The notes: generated by a model not told the origin, from the sequence alone. A stretch of 64,000 nucleotides of DNA from an uncultured Chryseobacterium sp. (GCA_913777465.1 CAJYRQ010000095.1:1-64000), one strand, 5' to 3'. Counted from the first letter of the stretch, positions 33,524 to 43,131 are shown. Translations and numbers: made by a program.

Positions 33524-36118
33524 ATGAAAAAAGTAACCTTCCCCCTTTTATTTGCAGTATCTGTAATCTTTCCTTCTGTTCTTTTTGGACAAGATAATGA
33601 GAGACTTATTAAAGATTATATTTCTCAAAACAAGATCAGAGAATACAAGAAATCAGATCTTATTAATTTTGTAATCGACAATGTTGATCATTCAAAATCA
33701 ATGGACGGGGATGTCGTGAAATTTCAACAGACCTATAATGGTTTGCTCGTTTATGGGGCTGTAGGAACGCTATTAGTAAAGGATAATAAGATAACTTATT
33801 TTTCTGACAATTTCGTCAAAGATTATTCACAGTCTACTTCCGACAATGCAGGGATAACTAAAGAAAATGCATTGCAAAAAATAGCTGTAGATTTGTCTAA
33901 TAATAGTGTTTCGAATCTACCTATTATGGCTTTTTTCGAAAAAGGACCCAACAAATTAACGGCTGCAAAACAGAGGTTAGTATATTCATTAGACGGAAGT
34001 CAAAACCTTAGATTAGCTTACGAATATTTATTAAATGAGCCTAAGACCAACAACCACTGGAATATTTTAATAGATGCAAATACAGGTAAGATTTTAAACA
34101 AAATTAATTTAAATCTTTCATGTAATTTTAATGAAAATGCTTATTCTCATACGGAAAATTTCTCCCCTTCATTACCTCAAAACAAAGATTTTTATCATGT
34201 AAATAATAACAACTATGTTATGTTATCTCCTGATAATGCATCTTATAATATTTTTCCTTTACCTGTAGAATCTCCTACTTTCGGTTCAAGAGCAATTGTA
34301 AACAATCCTTGGATTCTTTCTTCTTCACCGGAAGGCTGGCATTCTAATGTAGCAACTCATTATACTATTACAAGAGGAAATAATGTTTATGCCTATGATG
34401 ATAAAGACAATAATGAAGCGACTTTTGGAACAGCTCCGGATGGTGGAGCGACAAGAAATTTTGATTTCACATATAATCCAACGGCACTTACATATACAAA
34501 TTTATCCGCAGCGACAACCAACTTATTTTATATCAGCAATATGGTGCATGATGTTTTTTATAAGTTCGGATTTACAGAGTCTGCCAGGAATTTCCAGAGT
34601 AATAACTTTGGATTGGGAGGATTGGATGATGATGAGGTTTTCGCTCAATCACAAGATGGAGGAGGCTTTAACAATGCTAATTTTGCACCTTATCCGGATA
34701 ATTACAATCCTGTAATGCAAATGTATTTATGGCTGGCATCAAACCGTAAATTGTTTTATACTGCCCCCTCTGATGCCACTTCAAGAGTTGTAAATGCAGG
34801 AGCTGCACAATTCGGGCCTGCTTTGAATGATATCGGAATTAGCGGTCAGGTAAAACTGGCAAGCGTAATCGATGGTTGTACAGCTTTACCGGCAGGCGAA
34901 ATGACCGGAAAAATCGGATTAGTAGAAAGAGGTGGAGTATGTGCTTTTAATGTAAAAGTTAAAAATGTTCAAAATGCAGGTGGTATCGGTGCTATTTTAT
35001 ATAACAATACAGCCAATGGTTCTACTTTAGGCAATATGTCTGGAACGGATGCTACCGTTACTATTCCTTCAATCTTGATTACCAATGCGGAAGGCGAATA
35101 TATTAAAGGAAGATTAGCATCTTCAATTCCTGTAAGTGTAGATTTAAGAGTTGATACAAGATATGACGGAAGTTTTGATAATGGAATCGTAAGTCATGAA
35201 TATGGTCATGGAATTTCAAATAGATTAACTGGTTCTGGTTACAACTGTCTAAATTCAAATGCTGATAAAGAGCAAATGGGTGAAGGATGGTCGGATTTCT
35301 TTGCATTAATGCTTACCAACAGACCTGGTGATAATGCTTCTGTACCTAGAGGAATGGGAACTTACCCAATTGGTCAGTCAACTTCGGGTGCCGGGATCAG
35401 ACCTGCAAAATATTCGCCTGACTTCACGATAAATAATTACACTTATACAGATACCAACGGAATGCAATATAATAATGGAACGGGCATTGTTCCTGATGTT
35501 CATTCTATCGGATTTGTGTGGGCAACCATGCTCTGGGATCTTCACTGGCAGTATGTAGCTAAATATGGATATTCATCAAATGTAACCGCTAATGTAACCA
35601 ATGGAAGTTCGAGAGTTCTTCAATTGGTAACGGATGCTTTGAAACTCCAGCCCTGTTATCCTACTTTTGTAGAAGGCAGAGATGCTATTTTGGCTGCTGA
35701 TCAGGCAACAACCCTAGGAGCAGACCGATGTATGATCTGGAGAACTTTTGCAAAGAGAGGTTTGGGAGTAAATGCAAGTGCAGGATCCAAAACCAATATT
35801 AATGATCAGGTTGAAGATTTCTCTGTTCCTGCAGACTGTTTATTGGCTACAGATGAAGTAAAAACAATTAAGAACAACATTTTCATTTATCCGAATCCGG
35901 CTAAAAATGAATTCTTTATCAATTTCCCAAGCAATACCTTAGGAAAGGTAAGTGTTGAGATTTATGATATGTCAGGAAAATTAGTTTCTTCTGAGGATAA
36001 AATTTCTCCGAATGCTAAAAAAGCAATTTCTACCGAAAAACTACTCAACGGAACCTATATGGTAGAAGTAAAAGGAATCGGTATTGATGCCGCTTCAAAA
36101 GTTATCGTTAGGAAGTAA
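33524..36118 (+). CDS. T9SS-secreted M36 family (fungalysin-type) metallopeptidase
   Basis: The 864-residue protein (ATG 33524) has a signal peptide, an N-terminal FTP-like propeptide (VVKFQQTYNGLLVYGAVGTLLVKDNKI), a catalytic domain with the zinc motif SHEYGHGISNRLTG (His near 557) and GEGWSDFFALMLTN carrying the third ligand. A PA-type insert (GKIGLVERGGVCAFNVKVKNVQNAGGIGAILYNN) precedes the zinc motif. The last 80 residues are a type A T9SS signal (IFIYPNPAKNEFFINFPS ... VSVEIYDMSGKLV ... LLNGTYMVEVK). It is a secreted broad-range protease. The gene is more AT-rich than its neighbours. The in-frame start at 33485 would precede the signal peptide with 13 residues and is unlikely. Confidence 0.93.
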   Translation: MKKVTFPLLFAVSVIFPSVLFGQDNERLIKDYISQNKIREYKKSDLINFVIDNVDHSKSMDGDVVKFQQTYNGLLVYGAVGTLLVKDNKITYFSDNFVKDYSQSTSDNAGITKENALQKIAVDLSNNSVSNLPIMAFFEKGPNKLTAAKQRLVYSLDGSQNLRLAYEYLLNEPKTNNHWNILIDANTGKILNKINLNLSCNFNENAYSHTENFSPSLPQNKDFYHVNNNNYVMLSPDNASYNIFPLPVESPTFGSRAIVNNPWILSSSPEGWHSNVATHYTITRGNNVYAYDDKDNNEATFGTAPDGGATRNFDFTYNPTALTYTNLSAATTNLFYISNMVHDVFYKFGFTESARNFQSNNFGLGGLDDDEVFAQSQDGGGFNNANFAPYPDNYNPVMQMYLWLASNRKLFYTAPSDATSRVVNAGAAQFGPALNDIGISGQVKLASVIDGCTALPAGEMTGKIGLVERGGVCAFNVKVKNVQNAGGIGAILYNNTANGSTLGNMSGTDATVTIPSILITNAEGEYIKGRLASSIPVSVDLRVDTRYDGSFDNGIVSHEYGHGISNRLTGSGYNCLNSNADKEQMGEGWSDFFALMLTNRPGDNASVPRGMGTYPIGQSTSGAGIRPAKYSPDFTINNYTYTDTNGMQYNNGTGIVPDVHSIGFVWATMLWDLHWQYVAKYGYSSNVTANVTNGSSRVLQLVTDALKLQPCYPTFVEGRDAILAADQATTLGADRCMIWRTFAKRGLGVNASAGSKTNINDQVEDFSVPADCLLATDEVKTIKNNIFIYPNPAKNEFFINFPSNTLGKVSVEIYDMSGKLVSSEDKISPNAKKAISTEKLLNGTYMVEVKGIGIDAASKVIVRK

Positions 36119-36142
36119 TTCAAAAATACAACCTTATTTCAG

Positions 36143-36179
36143 TACCCGGCGCGAACAAAGCTCGCGCCGGGTATTTTTT
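36143..36179 (+). terminator. Terminator of the M36 protease gene
   Basis: TACCCGGCGCGA and TCGCGCCGGGTA form a strong GC-rich hairpin with a 7-nt loop and a following T tract. Confidence 0.88.
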
Positions 36180-36218
36180 ATTACTCTCATATCGTCAGCT
36201 CATTTTCAGAATAAATTG

Positions 36219-36226
36219 TACCTTTG
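36219..36226 (+). promoter_or_regulatory. -7 box for the EamA transporter gene
   Basis: TACCTTTG matches TAnnTTTG, 23 nt before the ATG at 36250. Confidence 0.5.
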
Positions 36227-36249
36227 CAGGCTGTTAAGAAAAATGAATT

Positions 36250-37227
36250 ATGCAGAAGAAAAATATACTGAAAGGAGTTCTGTTTGTAGGAATCGGAGCC
36301 AGCATATACGGAATGTTGGCGACTTTTGTGAAACTGGCTTATCAGGAAGGCTATACCACTTCGGAAGTCACCACCTCACAATTTTTACTGGGACTGATCG
36401 GACTTTTGGTACTGAATTTTATTCAGACCATAACCTCTAAAAAAGCTTTGCCGTCACCAACGCCAAAAGAAATAAGAAACCTGATGTTGGCAGGAACTTC
36501 ATTGGGTTGTACGAGCTTGTTTTATTACATCGCTGTTCAGTACATCAATGTATCCATCGCCATTGTATTGCTGATGCAGTCAGTTTGGTTCAGTGTGGTG
36601 GTAGAGAGCATCCTGACAAAAAAATGGCCCAACACAAGAAAAATAATATCGGTAATCATTGTTTTATTGGGAACGGTACTGGCAACCAATTTGATTAATG
36701 AAAGCCTGGATCTCGACTGGAAAGGAATTTTCTGGGGGCTGATGGCTGCAGCTTCTTACACACTCACCATGTTTACCTCCAATACTCTGGCTACCCATTT
36801 ACCGGTTTTCAGAAAAAGCATCATTATGCTTTGCGGCGGTTCCGTTATTGTTTTCGGATTTTTGTTTTTTGCCCAGATCGGTCCTCTGCATTTTGAAGGA
36901 CTAAAATCGCTTTATTTGAATTTTACCGACAATACAGAACATATCCATTCTTTTAATTATTCTATTCTCTGGACGTATGGGCTTATTTTATCATTGTTCG
37001 GAACCATCATTCCGCCTATTTTGTTCAATATCGGATTTCCGAATGCAGGCCTTGGATTGGGAAGTATTGTTTCCTCTCTGGAACTTCCTGTTTCAGTAAC
37101 GATGGCTTTTATCCTGTTGGGTGAAAAAGTCATGCTGATTCAGTGGGTGGGCATCGCTCTGATTCTTTTTGCCATTGTTCTCATGAATCTCCCCAAAAAA
37201 GAAAGAATATCATATTCTGATAATTAA
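36250..37227 (+). CDS. EamA/DMT family transporter
   Basis: The 325-residue inner-membrane protein has ten hydrophobic helices in two repeats of five, the layout of the EamA drug/metabolite transporter family. Typical segments are TSLFYYIAVQYINVSIAIVLLMQSVWFSVVVE (first repeat end) and LGLGSIVSSLELPVSVTMAFILLGEKVMLIQWVGIALILFAIVLMN (second repeat end). The cargo cannot be told. It has its own promoter and terminator. Confidence 0.88.
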   Translation: MQKKNILKGVLFVGIGASIYGMLATFVKLAYQEGYTTSEVTTSQFLLGLIGLLVLNFIQTITSKKALPSPTPKEIRNLMLAGTSLGCTSLFYYIAVQYINVSIAIVLLMQSVWFSVVVESILTKKWPNTRKIISVIIVLLGTVLATNLINESLDLDWKGIFWGLMAAASYTLTMFTSNTLATHLPVFRKSIIMLCGGSVIVFGFLFFAQIGPLHFEGLKSLYLNFTDNTEHIHSFNYSILWTYGLILSLFGTIIPPILFNIGFPNAGLGLGSIVSSLELPVSVTMAFILLGEKVMLIQWVGIALILFAIVLMNLPKKERISYSDN

Positions 37228-37236
37228 TATAACTAA

Positions 37237-37262
37237 AACCGTTTCTTTTGGAACGGTTTTTT
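37237..37262 (+). terminator. Terminator of the EamA gene
   Basis: AACCGTT (37237-37243) and AACGGTT (37252-37258) form a hairpin with a T-rich tail. Confidence 0.75.
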
Positions 37263-37288
37263 AATTTTAACACCTTAAAAATAAATTC

Positions 37289-38281
37289 ATGAAATATTAT
37301 AGAAATACATTTCTTGTCGTGTTTTCATTGGTGTCGGGCCTGATGTTTTCACAAATCAAACCCTTGGATGGAGAGCTGACGAATTATCAGTATCCTTTCG
37401 AAGTCCGCTTTTTAAACCTGAAATCCCAGAATAATAATCTGAAAATGGCTTACATGGATGTAAAACCCGAAACGGCAAACGGCAAAACCATCATGCTGCT
37501 TCATGGAAAGAATTTCAACGGGGCATATTGGGAAAGAACGGCAAAAGACCTGTCAGCTCAAGGATTCAGGGTGATTATTCCGGATCAGATCGGTTTCGGT
37601 AAATCATCAAAACCCCAAGGCTACCAGTTCTCCTTTTCACAACTGGCCGATAATACGAAGGCCATTCTGGATGATCTGAAAATCGACAAAACCATTGTTC
37701 TCGGCCATTCCATGGGCGGGATGGTAGCTACCCGGTTTACTTTACTGTATCCTGAAAAAGTAGAAAAATTAATATTGGAAAATCCGATAGGGCTGGAAGA
37801 TTACAAAACTTTTGCATCATATCAAACCATCGACCAGGCGTATCAGTCGGAACTGAAAAATACCGCAGAATCATATAAAAACTACCAGATGAAATTTTAT
37901 TACGATAACAAATGGAAAGCAGAATACCAACCGTGGCTGGATCTGATCGCAGGCTGGACTTTACATCCCGATTACCCGAAAGTAGCCTGGGACGCTGCTT
38001 TAACGTCTGATATGATTTATAACCAGCCGGTGTGCTATGAATTCAAAAACATCAAGGTCCCGACTTTACTGATTATCGGAACAAGAGACCGGACGGCAAT
38101 AGGAAAAGACCGCGCGCCAAAAGAACTGCAGCCGAAAATGGGGCAGTACCAGGAACTCGGAAAAAAGACCCAGCAGCAGATTGCCGGTTCAAAATTGGTA
38201 GAGCTTGAAAATGTAGGGCATCTTCCGCATATTGAAGTATATGATCAATTCTGGAAAGCTTTGTATAATTTTATAAAATAA
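37289..38281 (+). CDS. Secreted alpha/beta hydrolase
   Basis: The 330-residue protein has a signal peptide (cut after MFSQ, residue 22) and an alpha/beta-hydrolase core: oxyanion HGKNFNGAYW, nucleophile LGHSMGGMVATRF (Ser near 142), acid in LLIIGTRDRTAIG and catalytic His in ENVGHLPHIEVYD. The order of motifs resembles haloalkane dehalogenase and meta-cleavage-type hydrolases, but the substrate cannot be read. The insert YQTIDQAYQSELKNTAESYKNYQ forms a helical cap. Confidence 0.87.
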   Translation: MKYYRNTFLVVFSLVSGLMFSQIKPLDGELTNYQYPFEVRFLNLKSQNNNLKMAYMDVKPETANGKTIMLLHGKNFNGAYWERTAKDLSAQGFRVIIPDQIGFGKSSKPQGYQFSFSQLADNTKAILDDLKIDKTIVLGHSMGGMVATRFTLLYPEKVEKLILENPIGLEDYKTFASYQTIDQAYQSELKNTAESYKNYQMKFYYDNKWKAEYQPWLDLIAGWTLHPDYPKVAWDAALTSDMIYNQPVCYEFKNIKVPTLLIIGTRDRTAIGKDRAPKELQPKMGQYQELGKKTQQQIAGSKLVELENVGHLPHIEVYDQFWKALYNFIK

Positions 38282-38302
38282 ATTTATACTCACATTTGGC
38301 CA

Positions 38303-38352
38303 GAAAGGAAAAAATTCACCATTCACTTACAAAGTAAAATTTACCATTCACC
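38303..38352. repeat. ATTCACC-type micro-repeat after the hydrolase gene
   Basis: Imperfect words AATTCACCATTCACTT, AATTTACCATTCACC occur side by side between the hydrolase stop and the following terminator. They resemble other period-7 stretches in gene gaps of this window. Confidence 0.45.
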
Positions 38353-38370
38353 ATATACATCCACAAAATG

Positions 38371-38404
38371 AAAAGAGACCGCTTAAAAATAAACGGTCTC
38401 TTTT
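38371..38404. terminator. Bidirectional terminator between the hydrolase and rplS
   Basis: AAAAGAGACCG (38371-38381) pairs with CGGTCTCTTTT (38394-38404). Both strands have T-rich 3' flanks, fitting two converging genes. Confidence 0.85.
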
Positions 38405-38424
38405 CGTATGTATTGTTGTCTGAA

Positions 38425-38781
38425 TTATTTCTTCTTGTAAGCAGCGTCCTTAATTCTCGCTTTTTTACCTCTAAGATCTCTGAAGTAGTAGATTCTTGAT
38501 CTTCTAACTCTACCTCTTCTGTCAACTTCGATTTTCTGAAGAGCAGGCATGTTGATCGGGAATACTCTTTCTACCCCTACATCACCGGACATTTTTCTGA
38601 TGGTGAAAGTTTTTGTAGAACCGGTACCTCTCAACTGGATAACTGTTCCTTTGAAGAACTGAGTTCTTGTCTTTTGTCCTTCTTTAATCTCGTAATACAC
38701 CGTGATGGTATCACCGGCTTTGAATTCAGGGAATTCTTTTTTTGTAATGTACTTGTCTTGTACGTACTTTAATAAATCCAT
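38425..38781 (-). CDS. rplS: 50S ribosomal protein L19
   Basis: The 118-residue basic protein shows the L19 landmarks FKAGDTITVYYEIKEGQKTRTQFFKGTVIQ, SGDVGVERVFPINMPALQKIEV and RRGRVRRSRIYYFRDLRGKKARIKD. Length is normal. In many bacteria rplS follows rimM-trmD; here it stands alone with its own strong promoter, as is common in Flavobacteriia. Confidence 0.96.
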   Translation of the reverse strand: MDLLKYVQDKYITKKEFPEFKAGDTITVYYEIKEGQKTRTQFFKGTVIQLRGTGSTKTFTIRKMSGDVGVERVFPINMPALQKIEVDRRGRVRRSRIYYFRDLRGKKARIKDAAYKKK

Positions 38782-38850
38782 TATTAAATAAATAAAATGT
38801 TAATGCTAAGCAACTTACACGGACTTCGTCAGAGGTTGAATAACAGGTTG

Positions 38851-38883
38851 CAAATGTACAAAACATTTTTTGAATTCCCCAAA
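38851..38883 (-). promoter_or_regulatory. Bacteroidota promoter (TTTG-N21-TACATTTG) of rplS
   Basis: On the minus strand TTTG (38883-38880) is followed after 21 nt by TACATTTG (38858-38851). Both elements are exact and the spacing is right, one of the clearest promoters in the window. The leader is about 65 nt. Confidence 0.78.
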
Positions 38884-39371
38884 CAATTTATTATTAAATC
38901 TTTAGAAAATCAGATAATTTTATCGGTGATCAATCTGAAATTTATGAACCTGTTTAAATTTTAAATCAGCAGACCTTCCGTCATGTATCTTAATTACTGA
39001 TTTAAATAAACTTTGTTTATTCTTCGCTTTAATGAATAGAAAGGTTTCCATTGAAGTAATCGAATGCCGCCGACAACCGGTTATATCGATTTTTCATATT
39101 TAAATACCTTACATTCTTAATGTTGAAAAATAAAACATAAAATGAACAGGCTCTAAAACAATGGAGCAGATGTTCATTTCTTTTAATAATGTGAATTCGA
39201 TGATTATTTGTTTCGAGCAATGTAATAGGATAAAAGAAAAGTGGAAATTTAAGACTGTGGGTTTAGTGAAAAAAATCGGTTGATATTCAAAATTCGTGGC
39301 AATATCTTAACCAAAGGTGCTTCCGGCACCTTCTTCCAGTCTTTCAGTACCCGAGTTCATGTTAAGTATAA

Positions 39372-39407
39372 AAAGAAGCGGGAAAACCTAAATTCTCCCG
39401 CTTCTTT
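39372..39407 (-). terminator. Terminator of the DoxX-like gene
   Basis: AAAGAAGCGGGA and TCCCGCTTCTTT form a 12-bp hairpin directly after the minus-strand gene ends. Confidence 0.8.
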
Positions 39408-39419
39408 TATTTTTTAAGT

Positions 39420-39800
39420 CTACTTTTGGTCAGTCGATTTCAACGCCCAGGCAATCAGTGGGGCCTGCATAAACAGCCTTCCAAGCCTTGCATTATCGGT
39501 ATTCAGGCCGAAGGAATCCCTTCTGTTTTGGTACTGGGCAATATTTCCCGGGAATACGGCTGCGAAAAATCCGGCAACGACCCTTCCCATGTTTTTTCTG
39601 TATTTCTTAGGCGTTACAATCATCGCCGTTCCCAGCGCAATCTCAGCATAGCCGGAATAAACAACCGTGTCATCCTTGTCTAGCGGTACCCATTCCGGAA
39701 CCTGTGCCTGAAAGGCTTTTCTTGCAAAAGTGAGGTGCCCGATACCGGCTGTGATCAAAAATGCGCCAAGCGCAACTCTTGAAATGTCTTTCGTTTCCAT
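39420..39800 (-). CDS. DoxX-like small membrane protein
   Basis: The 126-residue protein (start at 39800, METKDISRVALGAF) has four hydrophobic stretches and DoxX-like pieces: LGAFLITAGIGHLTFARKAFQAQVPEWVP, YSGYAEIALGTAMIVTPKKYRKNMGRVVAGFFAAVFPGNIAQYQNRRD and RLFMQAPLIAWAL. Members are poorly known inner-membrane proteins; some relate to thiosulfate or quinone chemistry and many are uncharacterised. A longer reading from 39905 adds 35 residues with no membrane or signal character and is rejected. Confidence 0.8.
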   Translation of the reverse strand: METKDISRVALGAFLITAGIGHLTFARKAFQAQVPEWVPLDKDDTVVYSGYAEIALGTAMIVTPKKYRKNMGRVVAGFFAAVFPGNIAQYQNRRDSFGLNTDNARLGRLFMQAPLIAWALKSTDQK

Positions 39801-40361
39801 ATAACGTAATTTAATTGGTGTAGCATACCACAACCAAAATTCAGACCACGTTTTTGCCAAAAGATCACAACATGGAACAGCAGTAACCGATAACCGGGTG
39901 CACATTTTTTTCAGGAGCTGTTTCCGGCTCTCCGCTCATACTCCTCGCGCCAACCTTCTCCGGCGCACGCCAGCATCAAACCCTTACACGCCCCAGCCTT
40001 CCAACCCCGCTGTGGGGTAACCGCTGCGATCCGGGCTAGGGCAGCAGACTTTATTTTTTGCATCAGGCCTTTAATTGTTATCTCAGTAGAGGTAGGAATC
40101 ACCTTTTATAGTCATACTACAGTTAAAACTTCAATATTTAGAAATCTGTACAAAAGTTTGATGCATAAGTTTCTATTTTTGATATTGACTGGAAAAAACT
40201 TCCAGCCCCGGCATCCCTCTTCCAGTCTTTTGGATAAAATTCTGTTGGTGTTAACTTAGCCATAATCTCCTGAAATTGATCCGTCTCCAATGAAGTTATT
40301 TCCCATTCTTCCAAATATGGGAAAAAGTATTAAATTTAGCCAACAGAAAATCCGATAGTTC
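39801..40361. other. Intergenic region with dispersed repeat elements
   Basis: No gene is visible. It holds repeat copy A (39913-40044) and, at 40187-40227, an inverted pair GACTGGAA ... TTCCAGTC around a CTTCCAGCCCCGGCATCC segment that resembles others at 39320 and 41199. The scoA gene starts at 40362. Confidence 0.55.
39913..40044. repeat. Dispersed repeat, copy A (GGAGCT ... CTCATACTCCTCGCGC ... ATCCGGGCTAGGGCA)
   Basis: Shares three blocks with 61344-61437: AGGAGCT/TCCGGCT near the start, CTCATACTCCTCGCGC in the middle, and GCTGTGGGG-AACCG plus ATCCGGGCTAGGGCA at the end. Copy A has about 50 extra nt between the middle and last blocks. No ORF covers it. Confidence 0.75.
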
Positions 40362-41063
40362 ATGATAGATAAAAGAGTAAAAAACGCAAAGGAAGCCATT
40401 GAAGGAATACAGGACGGAATGACATTGATGCTGGGTGGTTTCGGCCTTTGCGGAATCCCGGAAAATTCAATCAATGCCCTGGTCGAAAGTGATGTAAAAG
40501 ACCTCACCTGCATCTCAAACAATGCCGGAGTGGATGATTTCGGATTGGGGCTGCTGCTTCATAAAAGGCAGATCAAAAAAATGATTTCCTCTTACGTAGG
40601 GGAAAATGCCGAGTTTGAAAGACAGATGCTTTCCGGTGAACTGGAAGTGGAACTGACGCCCCAGGGAACACTGGCGGAAAAATGCAGGGCGGCACAGGCG
40701 GGAATTCCGGCTTTCTACACGCCGGCCGGTTTCGGCACCGAAGTGGCCGAAGGAAAAGAAGTAAAAGACTTCAAAGGAAAACCCCATATCCTCGAATTTG
40801 CCTATGAAGCTGACTTTGCAATCGTAAAAGCCTGGAAAGGCGACCATGCCGGAAACCTGATCTTCAAAGGATCAGCCAGGAACTTCAACCATCCGATGGC
40901 GGGAGCCGGAAAAATCACCATTGCCGAAGTGGAAGAGCTGGTAGAGCCGGGCGAACTGGACCCGAACCAGATCCACATCCCCGGAATCATGATCCAGAGA
41001 ATCTTCCAGGGCGAAAAATTCGAGAAAAGAATCGAACAGCGAACTGTAAGAAAAAGAAATTAA
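40362..41063 (+). CDS. 3-oxoacid CoA-transferase subunit A
   Basis: The 233-residue protein matches the alpha subunit of succinyl-CoA:3-ketoacid (SCOT) type CoA-transferases: [23 protein letters not shown] (the GxGGF glycine loop), [54 protein letters not shown]. It needs the beta subunit, whose gene starts about 2 kb downstream at 43132 on the same strand, beyond an oppositely oriented ABC exporter. The enzyme moves CoA between succinate and acetoacetate or similar acids. Confidence 0.92.
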   Translation: MIDKRVKNAKEAIEGIQDGMTLMLGGFGLCGIPENSINALVESDVKDLTCISNNAGVDDFGLGLLLHKRQIKKMISSYVGENAEFERQMLSGELEVELTPQGTLAEKCRAAQAGIPAFYTPAGFGTEVAEGKEVKDFKGKPHILEFAYEADFAIVKAWKGDHAGNLIFKGSARNFNHPMAGAGKITIAEVEELVEPGELDPNQIHIPGIMIQRIFQGEKFEKRIEQRTVRKRN

Positions 41064-41067
41064 AATA

Positions 41068-41095
41068 AAAACCGTGAACACTTCACGGTTTTTAT
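41068..41095 (+). terminator. Terminator of the CoA-transferase A gene
   Basis: AAACCGTGAA and TTCACGGTTT form a hairpin with a CAC loop followed by T residues, so the A subunit gene is a closed unit and is not read through to the B subunit. Confidence 0.85.
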
Positions 41096-41225
41096 TTTAT
41101 TAAAAAAGACATCTATCATATTTTTGGAAAAACACAGAGTCGCAAATATTTAAATAAATAATGTTATAAGCCGCGATATTCTCAATATTTTAAACTTCCG
41201 GCATCTATCATCCAGCTTCCATCAC

Positions 41226-43022
41226 TCACACTCCCATTGTCTTCCTTTCCCCGATCTGCTGCCTCCACATCGCGTAATACAGTCCTTTTTCTTCAATAAG
41301 ATTCAGGTGGGAACCGGTTTCTACAATCTGCCCGCGTTCCAGGACATAAATCCGGTCGGCGTGCATTATGGTACTTAAACGGTGGGCGATCAGAACGGTA
41401 ATCTGTTCTTTTTCTTTGGAAATCTCTTTAATGGTGGTGGTAATTTCTTCTTCGGTAATACTGTCCAGTGCGGAGGTAGCCTCATCGAAAATTAACAGAT
41501 GCGGTTTTCGTAACAAAGCCCGGGCAATGGCAATCCGTTGTTTTTCACCGCCGCTCAGCTTCAGTCCGCCTTCCCCGATCACCGTTTCAATCCCGTTTTC
41601 GGCACGCTCCAGAAGGCCGGTGCAGCTGGATTTTTTCAGAGCTGACTGTAGATCTTCTTCGGTAGCTGCCGGATTGACAAACAACAGGTTTTCCTTAATA
41701 GTCCCGGCAAAAAGCTGGGTATCTTGGGTTACGAATCCGATCTGATTCCTCAGCTCATCAAAATCGAACTCTTTTCCATCTACATGATTGTAAAAGATAG
41801 AACCTTCCTGAGGACGGTACAAACCGACCAGCAGTTTCACCAGCGTACTTTTCCCCGAACCGCTAGGCCCCACAAAAGCAATGGTCTCCCCGTTTTTCAC
41901 ATCAAAAGAAATCGAGTTGAGCGCTTTATATTGAGCCGTCTGATGCTGAAAAGAAACCTTTTGGAATTCCAGTTCTTCAATCGCCCCGATCTTTTTCGGG
42001 TTCAGAGGCTTGGGTTCCACTTCCTTTTTCATCACCCGGTCGAAATTATTAAGCGAGGCCTGCGCTTCACGGTAAGAAATAATAATATTCCCGATCTCCT
42101 GCATCGGCCCGAAGATAAAGAAGCCGTAAAACATCAGCGACAGGTACTGCCCCGGTGTAACAATATTTTTAAAAATCAGTAAAAGCAGGGTGAACGTAAT
42201 CATCTGCTGTAAAAAATTCACCAGTGTTCCCTGTACAAAGCTCAGTGAACGGATGCTTTTTACCTTTCTCAGTTCCAGATTTAATATTTTGTACGTATTG
42301 TTGTTCAGCCGCTCGACTTCCTGATTGGTAAGGCCTAAACTTTTAACGATCTCGATATTCCGTAAGCTTTCCGTTGTGCTTCCGGCAAGATCGGTGGTTT
42401 CCTTTACAATACTTTTCTGGATGGTTTTGATTCTTTTGCTCAACAGGTTCGTAACAACAGCGATAAAAATGATTCCTATGATATATACCGGCATGATCGA
42501 CCAGTGCAGCCGGATGGCATATACCGACACGAAAATAATACTCACCAGGATCCCGAAAAAAATGTTGATGAAATTATTGATGAACTTCACCGTATCTTCA
42601 CGCACCTTCGTCAGGATTGAAAGTGTTTCACCGCTCCGTTGGTCTTCAAATTCATGATACGGCAGCCTCATGGAATGCCTTAGTCCGTCGGTGAAAATCT
42701 TTGCGCCGAATTTCTGGATGATCACGTTCACCACATAATCCTGGAAAGCTTTTGCGATACGGCTGATCATGGCCGTTCCTATTAACAGTCCCAGAAAATA
42801 GAAAACACCATGGTAGATATCATTTCCGTACAGGTATTCATCCATCGTTCTCGGAATAGTTTTCTCCTTATCGAAAAAATTGGGATGGGTTACCAACCGG
42901 TCCAGGATATTCCCCGTAATCGCCGGCGAAAACAGGGAAAAAACCTGGTTTACAGAGGCTAAGAGCAGGGAAATGAAAATAAGGAGACGGTAGGGTTTCA
43001 GATAATGCAGTAAAACTTTCAT
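41226..43022 (-). CDS. ABC exporter, fused permease and ATPase
   Basis: The 598-residue half-transporter has a six-helix type I exporter membrane domain (about 1-320) and an ATPase domain (about 345-585) with Walker A VGPSGSGKSTLVKLL, Q-loop FVTQDTQLF, signature LSGGEKQRIAIARALL, Walker B LLIFDEATSALD and the H-loop AHRLSTIMH. It should act as a homodimer or heterodimer in lipid, drug or peptide export; the cargo is unknown. It is inserted on the opposite strand between the two CoA-transferase genes. Confidence 0.93.
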   Translation of the reverse strand: MKVLLHYLKPYRLLIFISLLLASVNQVFSLFSPAITGNILDRLVTHPNFFDKEKTIPRTMDEYLYGNDIYHGVFYFLGLLIGTAMISRIAKAFQDYVVNVIIQKFGAKIFTDGLRHSMRLPYHEFEDQRSGETLSILTKVREDTVKFINNFINIFFGILVSIIFVSVYAIRLHWSIMPVYIIGIIFIAVVTNLLSKRIKTIQKSIVKETTDLAGSTTESLRNIEIVKSLGLTNQEVERLNNNTYKILNLELRKVKSIRSLSFVQGTLVNFLQQMITFTLLLLIFKNIVTPGQYLSLMFYGFFIFGPMQEIGNIIISYREAQASLNNFDRVMKKEVEPKPLNPKKIGAIEELEFQKVSFQHQTAQYKALNSISFDVKNGETIAFVGPSGSGKSTLVKLLVGLYRPQEGSIFYNHVDGKEFDFDELRNQIGFVTQDTQLFAGTIKENLLFVNPAATEEDLQSALKKSSCTGLLERAENGIETVIGEGGLKLSGGEKQRIAIARALLRKPHLLIFDEATSALDSITEEEITTTIKEISKEKEQITVLIAHRLSTIMHADRIYVLERGQIVETGSHLNLIEEKGLYYAMWRQQIGERKTMGV

Positions 43023-43131
43023 AAGTTTACAAATTTACAACAAATTGAGTACTAAAATTTACCATAGGATAAGAAAGAAAATATTTCGTAATTCTGAAAA
43101 AATGGCTAATTTGGCGGGATAAGATTAAGCT

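Larger units (their letters stand above)
38782..39419. other. Intergenic region between rplS and the DoxX-like gene
   Basis: This 640-nt stretch holds the rplS promoter (38851-38883), a small perfect hairpin AAGGTGC-TTCCG-GCACCTT (39314-39332) within a pyrimidine-rich CTTCCGGCACC ... CTTCCAGTC segment, and the DoxX terminator. A 63-codon minus-strand frame at 39029-39220 has no protein-like pattern. I see no tRNA or other RNA gene. Confidence 0.5.

Noticed and set aside
39029-39220. A 63-codon minus-strand frame between rplS and the DoxX-like gene
   Set aside because: No signal peptide, domain, promoter or conserved composition; likely chance in AT-rich DNA.
38782-39419. Search for a tRNA or small RNA gene in the larger gaps
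   Set aside because: No T-loop GTTCGAnTC, cloverleaf arms or CCA-flanked ends were seen here or in the gaps at 56.4-57.0 and 61.2-62.2 kb.
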